Assembly (NCBI RefSeq): GCF_019059575.1
Contig: NW_024881840.1
Span: forward strand, 372,001-436,000
Reading direction: 5' to 3'
Source of the DNA: Amphibalanus amphitrite
Taxonomy: Eukaryota; Arthropoda; Thecostraca; Balanomorpha; Balanidae
Length of the DNA: 64,000 nucleotides
Position numbers and translations under genes: made by a program. Under the pieces are notes generated by a model that made no database searches, was not told where the DNA came from, and was given only the letters and a program-made list of their open reading frames with translations. Within the stretch, counting starts at the first letter, position 1. Each line of letters begins with the position of its first letter. Shown here piece after piece: positions 23,344-35,180 of this stretch.

Positions 23344-26300
23344 CGCTGGACCGCTCTGCCGTGAAACGCGTCACAATGCCAAGTAAATCGATTGGAAACA
23401 CGGTCCACCGTGCTGACGTAAAATGCTAAGCTGCACTGAGTGAAACCCAGACAAATGTCAGGCTGCAGGGCCGCTCGCCGGCGGCTTGTGTGCGGATGAG
23501 GGCTTATCGGCTGGGTGAGCCGGGAGCGGTCGCGCTCCCCGATCGAACGTTTGTCGGTGAGCGGAGCGCACAGCACCTGGGCTGCTAGGTCCGGTCGATA
23601 TATCATTTATACCGGACAGGCCCATAATGACCGGGCCCGATGGATTCTTCAAGTGAATCAAACAGAGTGAGCTGTGCTTTCAATTTGCGTCTGACAGAAG
23701 CTATCAATCCACCAAATGTACGCAAGGACGCTTCGATCAGCCGCGCAAGGCCTCATAAACAACATTCATTTGTGTGCCTGCTGTTTAGGCCTATGCATTT
23801 CTTCTAAGATAGGGGGGGGGGGGGGGAGGCTCACACTGCAGTGGAGCCGAACTTTCCAAAACAGTTTTTCACGAAGTCGTCGGACTCTGCTCCCTCATTC
23901 ATACCTGTGCGCATACCTATACAAGTTCCGTTGTTTTAAATAAAAACTGTGAAGTGTTCCCTGGATACGCCAGTGCTTTCCGTAATCCAGCACTCCAGTG
24001 TCGCTGTGAGTTTTGTCACTTGTCAAGACAGCAGGAGTCAGAACGTTTCTTCTTTGGAGCTAGAAGCCTGCTCACACCGCCGGCATATTGATTATCTCTT
24101 CACTTTCCTGCATCCTCATTCCCAACTGTATACGAGTACATGCACTGGTGTGCATACTGCATGGATTGCGCTCGGGGTTCCGTTGTGTCGGACGTCGGCC
24201 CCAACTCCGCATCCACGTCAGACCTGCATTCCTCCGGATGAGGAAACGGACGGGTAGACATGACCTACATGGCTGATTAACGCCGGGCCCGGCTGACATT
24301 TCTGAACTTCAGGTGACCTTTTCAAAGTTTCTAGGTTGCGAAAGATCTTAGAACTTAGTTGCGAAACCGAGATCCAACATTTTTCACATTTAATTTACCT
24401 GTCGCGATGTGCTGTTACAGGAGATTTGGTATATTATGCAGTGTGCACAACATGCTGCACATTGCTATTAAACGAGAAGGGAAGGCTGCAAGGTGAAGAC
24501 TTTGGATTATGGTTTGAATAAAAAAACGTCGAGTTTTGGCTATATCTCCGAGGTCTGATATGCCGCATCTTATATTAGCCGAGTTTGCCTGAAAAGGCAC
24601 ACCAGCCACGTTGGACGGTGCCGTGAGCCGCGTCGACTGCGACGGCGTCCGACGGGCCGGCGCCGGTCGGCCGAGACGGCCGCCCCCGGGCATTCCGGGC
24701 GTGCGTGACCGACGGCCGTTGGGCCGCCGGGCGCCTACGCCGCGCGCGGGGCGACGCGGCACGCACGCGGCCGTAGCCACGCCGGCCGTGCTCGGCTGGA
24801 CGGGCAGTTGAATGGCCGCAATGACGCCGATAACCGATCGGCTGGGCCGCCGGGCCGCTGCCGCAGGTCCATGGTGAAATACCGATCCGCCGCGGCCCTC
24901 CAGGCCAGCAAGCCTCATAGGGCCGGGGCCAGGGGAGCATTACTAGGGGCACCTGTATATGTACATTAGATAATTATGGAATCGTCAAAAACTTACCTAG
25001 ATGCGTATGCCCGGTTGATTCCTCTGATGATTCTATATGTCGGATCGTTTTTTTTTTTTCGTAAGCTATTGCTAATCCATATCGTGCTTGCTGACGGATC
25101 AAGTCGAGCACTTGACTTAAAGTGTTGCAGTTGAGTGCATATGGTGCCTCATATCCAACTTGTCCGTGCTATTTTAGGAATGTCCTCTGTACTTGCTGCT
25201 TGGCATTTCTGCGAAACGCTGGCTGTTTCAAAATTGCATTGAAAACACAATTAAATTTGCAAATGTATGCCCAAATATGTTAGATATAGGGTGCCTCAGC
25301 ACGGTACAGCACTATTCATATAGCTACGTGCCACTATTCGTGCCACTATTAAGGGAAGGCGAATGCTGTTTGTCTTGTGATTCTACCCATAAATGCATTG
25401 CTCACCCATTATAACATATCAAGCAATTATCGCGTACATACCTGACAAAAAGCTAATCCAACATACAAGCCACCTGGTGGTCCGTCTGATCCCGATGCCA
25501 TCACACCTTGGATACTGCAATGTTCCAACTTCCAGAACACAGACCCGCTGTTTGGGAGCGCCCAGTGGCGCAGGCTCACCTTCCTGTAAGTGTAATATAT
25601 CACATCGCCGGCGCCCACCGCCTGACCTTGACACCGAAATTGATGACCGGTTAACAGGCCGAGCAGATGATGAATCGGGCGGAAAGATTAAATGGGGATT
25701 TGCAAAATTGTATTTCAGATTAGTATTTCAACTGACGTGTGCCGTTTATGTAACGCTTCGCTTGCTCTTCATTAGCTATGTGTCATGTCTTATTGCCGGA
25801 CGCGCTGTTCGTAATCGGCCTGATGATTTACTGTTGTATTAGCATGCTACTTAACAGCTGCCACCTCATTATATGAAGCTGGGCTTATTTGCACAGTGCG
25901 TCCTGCGTTGACGGTGGTCATCACTAACCTGTGAAGTGTGAGGTGTGCGTCATTGATGCCCATCCCATTTGTGGATTGACCTGCAGGTGTGGGGTCACCG
26001 AAGTTAGTGGCGCGCCCTCCCCCGCCCCGCCCCTCGAGGCTGCCAGCCGTGCACCGCCCGTCCCATGGGGCCGACACAGCGTAATTGGACGTAATTCCGT
26101 TACACTCCCTGGGATCAGTATGTAATCGGTGGTGGCGATCGCTGGATGCTAAGACGCTTAGTCTGGTTTGAACAGTGTGCAGTTACACGCGGTGAAAACC
26201 GTCATATCCCTGTGCAATCAATGGACGTATTTGGACGTACCAAATTACATTATTCAACCGTCACAGGACTTTTGGTTCAATTGGCGCCGCAATGCCTTTA

Positions 26301-26559
26301 TCATAGGGAAATAATTATTCCGAGGTGTTTCTCTCCAATGGGTACAGCTTTTTTCAGTATGATAAAGAGGAGCAGCCTCTAATTAAATACCATTTCTTGC
26401 TGCCACTGTTATTCTAACTTAGGAATGTAGCCCACTTGTTACCTCCGGGTGCTGTAGATATTTGATGTGATTTAACATGCCTCCAGCATCCCTCCATGCC
26501 TCCAGCAAGTCTGCCTCACCTGTACATAGATGTGAACTGACGAGTGCTCCTCTCGACAG
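23344..26559. other. Intron 2, last part
   Basis: Non-coding. It holds a poly-G run of about 16 bases near 23812, a GC-rich block at 24600-24920 full of GGCCGG and GCCGG words, and otherwise mixed AT-rich sequence. The short direct repeat CATGCCTCCAGCA occurs twice near 26480-26515, upstream of the next acceptor. No domain-bearing frame was found. Confidence 0.5.
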
Positions 26560-26663
26560 GGTCGCTGGTGAGCGCCGTGGTGGCCCAGGATCCTGACACG
26601 GATCCCATCAGCTACTTCATCCGCGCCCCCGGCAGCACGCAGGACGCAGAAGTCTACAAAATG
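26560..26663 (+). CDS. CadN: Neural-cadherin-like exon 3
   Basis: A 104-nt exon with a CTCGACAG acceptor and an AAAATG/GTGAGC donor; phase 1 to phase 0. The joined frame reads GSLVSAVVAQDPDTDPISYF, directly continuing YENAGTG of exon 2 as the first part of an EC repeat. QDPDTDPISY takes the place of the calcium-binding xATDxDxGxNxxxxY motif, shortened and without the glycine/asparagine. The rest (IRAPGSTQDAEVYKM) is a long loop before the next strand. The codon choice is GC-rich in third positions, as in the other exons. Confidence 0.9.
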
Positions 26664-28919
26664 GTGAGCTTTGGCTGGAGAGAGGGCTGGTACGTCGGCT
26701 GGTTGTTGATATAACCGGGTAGATGCCTAGAGATTAGAGATGATCCGTCTAGAGGAAGGCATTGACCTATGTGTCCTTGTTATATTGACGCACTACGTCT
26801 GGCTTTTTGAACGGGGCGCGAAGTGTGCCGAAAGTCGCAATGCATTCCTGTCTATTGAGCGCTCAGCTCCCATCTATCTGCACTGGACGCAATAGGCACT
26901 CGCCGCATTCCTGCCTATAGAGGGCTCAGCTCCCGCCTGCAGTGTGTTGCTGCGTTGCCGGCCGGCATGGAGGCCCACAGGTGCCGACGGCCAATCTCGC
27001 TCGGTCACGGGTCGGATTCCACCTAAGTGATGGATCACCGTCGCGGCATTAACACACGAACGGATGATGCGCCGCGGTCGCTGATATTACTTCGTGCAAT
27101 ACATTTCGTGACCATTAGGAGGAGCGCCTTTCGGCGTCTTTATTAGCTGTGAAGAACTGCCGCCGCCGGCGTCCCGGACGGCCGCGCTGATGAGCCGAGA
27201 ACTGACCCATTCATCTGCAGCGCCGGCTCGCATGGTGATTAACCCGCGACACGTAATTACCGGCGCTATTTCGGCGGCTCCGGTCGAACCCAGGCGGCCG
27301 GCCCGTGATCCGATCGGTGGCGGCGGCGATTGAGCCATCACGGCGCGCGGCGAACGTCGCAGAACGGCTCCGCGCCGCATTACCACCATTTTTCACCGGC
27401 AAAATCAGCGCACGGCTGAAGCAGCCCGATGAGCCGATCCCCTGCTGATGACTCGCCGTCCTGTTTGAGATTTGTTTTCCCCGACGTGTGATTGCTTTCA
27501 GACGTGAGATGCTCATCTCGGAATGCCGGATTGTTTTTGCTGCACGGCGCAATAGGAATCTGTTTAATCGCTCTCTCGTCATGTGTCAATGCCCTGTTAT
27601 TTGGCGAGACAAAAACGATATAGGAGATGATTTCAGTTTGTGTTTTTACTCCCGTCTTTGATTAATTATTGGCATTGTTTTGCGGAGGAATGCCATTGTT
27701 TCATGATGATGGCCCTTGATTGCTCACGAAACCATTTGGTCAACGTCGTTAGTACCTACAACTGATGGATATTTGCGGCACAGGGAAAGGTAGAATTGTA
27801 TCTACCTATAGGTATTACTGACCGGGCCGACATTATTTGAGAAAAAAAAATCATTGCATATTTTGGCTTACATATCTAATTAGTTTTAGCATTTTCCTAA
27901 ATATTTAATTATTAGTTATAATGGCTTTGCCCCATATAACTTTTTAGACCTTTCATGTGCCTTCCACGGCTTGTGTGTGCGTTTGTATGCCAGTTTCAAT
28001 AATGCCTTGGGCAACACATAAAACAGACGCGTTCCTCAAAATGTGCATACTGCTATACAACTGAAGCTACTTCATATCTTTGCTCCTCATTTTTGATTCA
28101 TGGATTGGCCCACAAATATCACGTAATGTTCGGCAGGCGCCGTCTTACTGACTGTCAGCATAGAACAGACATGCGCATTTACACCATTCAATCTTCATTC
28201 CAGAGACTGCTCGAGCGAGTTCCATTTCAGCGGTGAATGACGTAGAAATTTATGGTTTGCATGCTTACATTTCTGTAAGCTGTAACTCATTTTTATGTTT
28301 GCCTGAATCAGACTAACACAATGGTATTGTAGTTCGGAAGTGATAAATACTGCACAAATAACTGACCTGACACTCTGGAGTTGCCTTGCATGGACGGCTG
28401 TCTATCCCCACGGGCGACATAATGTCGTCACCGGCGGCCCCCAGGCGGTCAGTGAGCGACTCCCGTGTGACCTTTGACCGGTGCCGCTCACATTCTTGAC
28501 CAGTGCCTGCCGGTGACGGCGAGCCATTGGCAGCGCCATTCTGGTCAGCGTTGCTGTGAAAATTGGTCTGCATTTTTCACGGGCGCGCTGCAGTATTTAC
28601 GGCCATCAGCCATGTTCAGCGCGTGCTGTGTGATTGGGCCCACGGGTCGGGTGACGGTGGCACTCTGCAGTGTCACAGCCGGCCGCAGTGAGGCGGCCTA
28701 CCTGGTCACTGTACGGTCGGTCGGTCTAACCCGCGCCCGACCGCCACGGCCATTACCCACTGTCAACGGCAATTTCACAGAAACGATGAGCGAGCGGCCA
28801 TCATCGACCGCCGGTGGTGGGGCGGCACGTGTGCCTCCCCGCCTCCCCCGCTGAATGTGTGAGCCCTGTATGAGACCCACTCCCCCGCTGACCCCGTCTC
28901 GTCTCTGTGTGACCCACAG
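26664..28919. other. Intron 3
   Basis: A 2.3-kb intron. A GC-rich block at about 27120-27420 gives chance frames only. The rest is AT-rich with no repeat family recognised elsewhere in the window. Confidence 0.5.
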
Positions 28920-29070
28920 TTCAGCATTAATCGTCAGACGGGCGTGATCCGTCTGGTGGGGCCGGCCAGCCCGCTGACGCAGCACTCTGAGGAGAACTTC
29001 ACGTTCACAGTGGTGGCCCGCGATACGCACAACCTCAACGACACCGCCACCGTGCACGTGCACGTCATAG
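28920..29070 (+). CDS. CadN: Neural-cadherin-like exon 4
   Basis: A 151-nt exon, phase 0 to phase 1, with a GACCCACAG acceptor and an ATAG/GTCAGT donor. It opens with FSINRQTGVIRLVGPASPL, the standard cadherin (F/S)xIxxxTGxI core. FTVVARDTHNLNDTATVHVH follows, the last two strands of the repeat with the conserved xARD turn. NFT and NDT are possible N-glycosylation sites. An in-frame joint with exon 5 supplies the linker DVNNNRPVF. Confidence 0.93.
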
Positions 29071-29246
29071 GTCAGTGCACGACGGGTGACCTCTGACCTC
29101 TGGGAATGTTCGCTGCTCCCTGGTCAGAGGTCAAGGTATGAGGCCATCTCTAGACGTTGTGGATATATCCGGCCATCATTGCACGCTGGGTGTTGTTTTA
29201 GCGTTATCGGCGTGTGCCTCCTGGGTGATCCTATATTAGGGGAAGG

Positions 29247-29559
29247 GCGGTGCTCAGGGGCGGAACTTCCCATACAGTTGGTGGGGCGACTGTCCCACCA
29301 GCTTGGTATTCTGCCCCACCAATAAGCGTTTTGCCCCACCAACTTTGGCTGATTTCTAAGACTTGGTTGCTTTGCAAATTAATCATGTTCGCATTGAAGA
29401 GCTTTGGAATGTCTGTTTAATGCAAAATATTATACCTATCTGTAATGATGGGAATTGATTCAGTGTGGCATTTTATTCAACTTCATAATCGGACATTGTG
29501 GGTTTGACGACTTTTTGCCCCAACAACTTCCCTGGAAAAGCTCCACCCATGGCGGTGCT
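29247..29559. mobile_element. Small hAT-like MITE with 8-bp target duplication
   Basis: The insert 29255-29551 (297 bp) starts CAGGGGCGGAACTTCCC; its other end is the imperfect inverted complement (CATGGGTGGAGCTTTTCC when reversed). The direct repeat GCGGTGCT flanks it at 29247-29254 and 29552-29559. CA...TG ends with an 8-bp duplication fit hAT. Sub-terminal TTGGTGGGGC/TTGTTGGGGC words are also inverted. It is non-coding. Confidence 0.75.
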
Positions 29560-31508
29560 GCAGGGTGGGCTACGCCGTACCAGGGGAACAGAAACCAACA
29601 ACGCCCGAGGCTGCGCTGAATGTCATGCTGCCACTGAAACATGTAAAAAGGTGGCGGAAAACATTATGGTTAGATATTGATTAAATAAAGGGGCTTGCTG
29701 TAATGAGAGCTTGTCAAGTAAGAAATGTTTGCCTTGCATTACTCGACTTTCATTGCGAGAAAACTATGCAGATTAACTTCAGTTGATTAACTTAATTTTA
29801 ACAGTGCCCACAAATGCAACTACAAATGAGTAATCACAAGTTTAATTTTTAGTAAGTGATTTCCAATAGGCATTTGTGATTTTTAAATAGACAATTCATG
29901 TCTTATCTTCAAAATTGTTTTGACTTAATTCTGAAATGTTGTTGATCCATAGCGATATTACAAACTCTCATTTTGGCCGGTACCCCAATGGCTCCCGCTC
30001 TTATATTTTGGTTTTCATTTCCTATATATTTTTTGTTTTGTTCAAACACCGCCTCTCTCGTTCTGCTGAAACTGGCCTCCCATTCGGAATATCTATGTTG
30101 GGCATTATTTGCCGAGGTCTGTTGGTTTTGCCCTGATCCGTCCGCCTCGGGGACACCGAATGCCATCATCGGCGCTGCGGCCCCGCACCAAATGCATGGC
30201 CGGGTGCGTGTTTTGCATACGGTGCGCGCTGCCTTTCGACGGCTGTCTGGCGGCGGGGAACAAAACAGAGCAGCGCGCGGCCTACTTTGGCCCCCGGGCG
30301 CGTTCTCAGGGTATCATCGCTCTGTGTGGTTTCGGCCGAGCGAGCAGTGTTTTTGTCAGCGCACCGATCGGCAGGTGAAATTCGGGCGGCGGTGGGTGTG
30401 GTCGGCGCCGGTGGTCCGGAGCGGGGCACCGATGGACACCGATGGACACCGATGGCGACCGGTGGTGGTGTGCCGAACCCGAGCGGCGTAAAAGCACGGG
30501 CAGCTCCGACAATCAAACTGAGTGCCATTTGTTCCGAGCGCGGCCGACCCGCTCTTCGCCACACGAACAGTGATCGCTGAATAATACAGCCGCCGTCTTC
30601 TCTCTTGGAACAAGAAAAAACTCGGCTGCCCGCCTGCCGACCAAGTTTGGCCATTTGGCCGGGACGTGCGGCGCCGTTCTTCGGGCGGCGTCCATCCAAC
30701 TCCGAGCGCTCATCTCTCTCCAGTCGGCGCCGCGCCGTCGGTCCGCGCTTCTGCACTCACCCACCTGTTGTAGACGTCTTCTGAGCGTCTGTAACTTTGG
30801 CGGATCGCCGGCCGACCATCGCCACCGGAAATTCGTCCCTGCCGCTAGATCCAGCCTTGGCCAACCACTCGACGCTGCATCGTCCGGCATCGGACTCGGG
30901 TCGAAACGACGCCTCACATACAAACAAGGATGGCAGCGGCGGCGGTGGTTGCAGAGAGGCGGTGATCAGCGTGGAAGGCAGGGCACAGGATTGTCCCAGC
31001 CGGTGCCATCACTCTGGTCTCTGGCACCCATTGGCCCGGAGCGGAGATGGAGAGCCGCACACCAACCTCATATACCGCCTGGCCTCGCTCGCTCCACCGT
31101 GCTGTCTGGGTCCAGCCGTACCTTTTTCCGTTTATCCTCGTGTCTTACCATTCCACCCCAGACTGAACAGGGTCGTTCATTTCTACATACATGCTGGTCT
31201 CTGCCGCTCACGATGATTAATTGGATGGATGCCCCTTGATACGGAATAAATTAAAGCGACGTGACATAGCCAAAAGAGAAATAATATTATGTACCGCTAA
31301 CCCACCCAGCCACAGACTTCTCTATATATAGAGAAGTGTGTTGCCCAGCGCATATCGGAGTTGCCGATTGTGTTTTCCGTAGTGTTTCAGGGCTAGGAGA
31401 AGAAATTTTTGATGGAATGTTTTAATTGTGTTACGGAAATGGGTGACTGCGATCAAGATTAACTCCTTGAGACAGCATCTGACCTTGTTCACCCACTTCT
31501 GTCCACAG
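29560..31508. other. Intron 4, last part
   Basis: Non-coding, GC-rich from about 30100 to 31100, where long overlapping frames occur on both strands without any domain. GATGGACACC is tandemly repeated near 30430. A perfect 22-bp palindrome lies at 31316-31337. Confidence 0.5.
31316..31337. repeat. Perfect 22-bp palindrome
   Basis: The half-site is ACTTCTCTATA followed by its exact complement in reverse. It could form a cruciform or bind a dimeric factor. No function is evident. Confidence 0.8.
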
Positions 31509-31600
31509 ATGTGAACAACAACCGGCCTGTGTTTCCACTGTGCGCCCAGTACCGTCCCGAAGTCGAGGAGAACAAGGGAGTTGGCACTGCCGTTCTCAGG
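31509..31600 (+). CDS. CadN: Neural-cadherin-like exon 5 (EC linker)
   Basis: A 92-nt exon, phase 1 to phase 0, with a TGTCCACAG acceptor and a CAGG/GTAAGT donor. It encodes DVNNNRPVFPL, a calcium-binding inter-repeat linker with the middle aspartate replaced by asparagine. CAQYRPEVEENKGVGTAVLR follows, the first strands of the next EC repeat with the conserved VEENxxxGT motif. The cysteine just after the linker is unpaired within this exon; exon 7 supplies another (GTCAFVV) in the same repeat, so a disulfide is possible. Confidence 0.93.
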
Positions 31601-34088
31601 GTAAGTCCGCCAATCAACTCATCTGCACGGACCTCAGACGATTCACCGTGATCAGTAGGAGAGAGTAACGTCTCTCTGCATTCAGACCGTGGCGGCGTCC
31701 TGCGTTTCCACGCCGCCAGGTTTTCTGTCGCACTATCTAGCTGGTGCCAAAGCTGCATGTAATTCAGTGACAAGTGGCTCTGAGCCGCCGTGCGCCGAGT
31801 GGGGAGGGTGAGGTCGGTTTGACACGCAGGTGTGCGCGCACCTGTGGGAGGGGCCCCGGGGAGGAGGGACCGTCAGGGGTGTTCGTTCCGACGCCGCGTT
31901 CGATCGGGCCGCATGTCGCCGGCGAACGAATAATTAATCGGCCGGCGATCGCATTGAGCGGGTCCTGACAGCGCTGTGATAGCCCGAGCGTCGCCGGTGA
32001 CCCGGGGGACTTGTGCGCGGCATGTCGCCCCGCGCCGGCCGCCCGCCCGCTGGCCCCGACACCTCCGCGCCGGGCATTTGCCGGCTCCCTTAACGTTACT
32101 TTCTTCAGGCATCCTCTGCTTTTTACATAACCGATGTGATCGATAAGCACGACTTCTTTTACGGAAATATTTCAATAGCGTAAAAGTCTTATCGATGTCT
32201 TTTTCTGTCTTAAATTCCTGCTTTTATATTCTTTCATCATGCATCGCCTTTATACCATTGTTAACGGATCTCCCGCATTCTTTCTCTCCCTGACACTATA
32301 TTTTCTCGTCTAATCAAGAACCGCTTCTCAAGCGGTTCTCTTTGATGACCCTCGTGGCAGGCTGCTCACATTATATGCAGGTGCCGTTGCGTGACCTGCC
32401 ACCGGTGAACCGGCGAGCCTTGTGACCGCCGCCGGCGTCTCTATATTCTGCAGACACGTCCACTCAAACATCTGGTCATCCTTCAGGGGCCGGGCGTCAC
32501 TTTACTGCGCTTCTGAAGCCCGGTGTTACAGCAATGAATCCCTCGCTAGCCGTGGACCCTGGGGGTCGCGCTGGTTAGCAGGAGTCTCGGGAGTTTCCCG
32601 GTCCTGAGCCGACTTAACTGGATGACTTCTGCCACCTGTCATAGCCGGTCCCGCTCTTGGAAACTTCAAAAGATGACTTCTTCCGCCTGTCTGGAGCTCA
32701 TGGACTAGCCGAATCGCCCACCAAGGAGGCGTCGCGTCGGGTCGTCGTCAGGCATGCCAATTAAACGATGCATTTTACGCAGTTGAAGAATTCGTCCATG
32801 GACCATGTATGTTCAATTGTAAAGGGATGAATTTCATTGCCTCTGATACATACACACATGATGCACTGCAGGTCGCGGCCTTATATTTGTTTAACTGCTT
32901 ATGATGCCTTATCATAATTGGCGAACGGCCAGCTCATATTTAGCTGTACATATATTTAGTTCAGCGCATTTAGCGTCGAATCCCGCTGGGATCATGTATA
33001 TAAAATAACCTGATTGTAGCGGCCATTCGGTTTGTTGCGGAGACACATTGCAGGAAAGTCACGCAGTAGGTAGTATAAGTACAGCTCGGCTGCGCGGCGG
33101 GTGGGCGGTCAGGGTAGGGTTAGTCGCCCCATGCTCCCCCCTCCCCCCCGGTGATTAGTGTGTGGCGTGACCGACATCGTCGCGGCGGGGATGGGGGGGG
33201 GGGGGGGTGACGACCCATTTCCACCAAATCACTGTCGGTAGGCCTTCAGCATTTTTCCACCAAAATGGAAAGTGGCCGCAACGAAATGACTTTGCGGATA
33301 ATATCGGTCATTTAGCGGGCTTCATAAAACATGTATAACACTGGACGGAGAAATGTCTTTGTCACTTTCCAATGGTGCACCTTTTACGTACATACACCCG
33401 ACATCGTTGGGTCCACGAGAATCAAAAAGTGTTTCTACGTAGCTAAAGCTGCACTGTGCGTTGATGGAATCAGGACATAGGGACTTTCAGAGACATGGTC
33501 AGTCGACACGATAATGCATGCCTACAACTACAACAAATGTCATTGTGTCGTGACTGACGCAAAAAGCGCCACAGAATATTCCATTGGCTAATGGAAGGGT
33601 GAGCGCTCATGCTATATTGACGATTTCTTTGTCAGTTACCGTTCGTTTTTTGCTCCATTGACAAAACACAAATAAGAGTCAGCACACCAGCAAATGTGCT
33701 GTCAGTTAGGATAATTGCATTGTGTACACCGTACAGCGTCCATTTGGCTTGAACTGTGTATGATGACAACTCGTTGGGCGCTAAGTAAATGACTCAATAT
33801 AAGCGTATCGTACTAACTATACATGTATTGTACTTTCAGTATGGCCATTACCTACGAGTATAATGCTTCCATTTATTGTGTATCTTATCTGCAACTCGTT
33901 TTTTTTAAACTATTGCACAAGTGTTCACTGTTCATGGCATAAACTGTTATGGATATGCTACGAACTGACCTTTGTTGAAAATCAAGTCACCATGTCAATC
34001 AAGCATGTCAATCAACCATGATTCTGAGCAAGCATCTAGTTACCTCCCTGTAGCTAACTCTCCCATCCGGTGTCCGTTTTGCCGGCAG
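31601..34088. other. Intron 5
   Basis: A 2.5-kb intron with a GC-rich portion around 31780-32060, a G-run of about 16 bases near 33190, and the small tandem repeat CATGTCAATCAA near 33991-34017 just upstream of the acceptor. No gene was seen. Confidence 0.5.
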
Positions 34089-34214
34089 CTGGAGGCCACG
34101 GACGCCGACAAGGGCCAGAACGCCGAGCTGGTCTACTCGCTGGTCAACAGTCCCAGCTCGCCAGAGTCGTTTTTCGCCATCGACCCCGTCTCCGGCCAGC
34201 TGACAACGGTCAAG
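34089..34214 (+). CDS. CadN: Neural-cadherin-like exon 6
   Basis: A 126-nt exon, phase 0 to phase 0, with a TTGCCGGCAG acceptor and a CAAG/GTAAGC donor. It encodes 42 residues containing LEATDADKGQNAELVYSL, a textbook cadherin DxDxGxN calcium motif, and FFAIDPVSGQLTTVK, the core strand. Being a multiple of three with symmetric phase, it could be skipped without shifting the frame, although that would remove the heart of the repeat. Confidence 0.95.
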
Positions 34215-34710
34215 GTAAGCCCGCTCCTTTCCCACTCAATTATGTGAAAAAAGCCCGAAAAAATAAAATTTCATTTCAGTATCAACCGTCCACATTTATC
34301 AGTCGTCAGTTTGTTTGGCGGATTCGAAAACTCCACTTGTGTACGTTTCAGCACGGCAAGCACAGCAACCCGGTTGTATTTTCACAATTTGCCGGATGTC
34401 ACTAATGGCTGTCGTGCGCCGGTATTTATTGATAACATCATTTCCAAGAGGTTATGCATGATTTCAGGAATATTTTTAATGATACATTCCAGCACGACTT
34501 TCCTCGCCGCCTGGGTGACCACCAAAATTTGTCTGCAATCCACGCTCGCATTAAGTTTTTTTATTTGCCGCCGACATGCATGGTTATTTTCATCATCGTG
34601 AAATGTTCGTATGCGTTGAAAATGCACAGTTGAGGGTACGTCAATCTGGAGTATTTGAACTTTGAAGGATGTCACTACAGTTTTATGGAAGTAAACTGCG
34701 AAGGCTTTAA

Positions 34711-35176
34711 AGGGACCCTCCCACCTTCAAAAAAGTTAATGAATTGGCATAAAAGTGATGTTGCTAGGTTCAGAAAGAGCGAAAACGAATATCTACCAAA
34801 TTTTATCGAAAAATATTCACCGGTTTTCAAGATATTAAACTTTTACTTTTGTTTACTTTTTGGGATATCTGCTGTTCCTAGCGACTTTATTAGAAGGTGC
34901 GGCATTTGTTGCGCGCAAAGCACCATATACCATCGCGTGTACCAAACGTTTTAGTAAAAGATTTAAAAAATCGTTAGATCTCCGCTGACGTCACACATTC
35001 AGAGGGGTATTCAAAAGCATTAGCCCCTCTGAATCAAAACGCTGCAATTTTGAAATTCAATATTTCCGATTTAAGGCATTTCTCGATGTTGTGAGTGCCG
35101 AAACCGGTAATTGTGAGCCAGGGACCCCATTTTGGCTATCTCAACTCAAATCTAATGTTAAGGTGGGAGGGTCCCT
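34711..35176 (+). mobile_element. TTAA-flanked MITE, copy C (short relative of A and B)
   Basis: A 466-bp element with the same AGGGACCCTCCCACCTT ends and TTAA on both sides (34707-34710 and 35177-35180). The first ~180 bp and the last ~40 bp resemble copy A (AAAAAAGTTAATGAATTGGC, CTCAACTCAAA, CTAATGTTAAGG). The 2.5-kb middle of A is absent, and the shared parts are more diverged than A is from B. It is an older or separate sub-family using the same ends. Confidence 0.85.
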
Positions 35177-35180
35177 TTAA

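Noticed and set aside
29071..29246. GTGACCTCTGACCTCTGGG after the exon 4 donor as another donor-seeded repeat
   Set aside because: The words do not include the exon end or the donor, and only two partial units are present.
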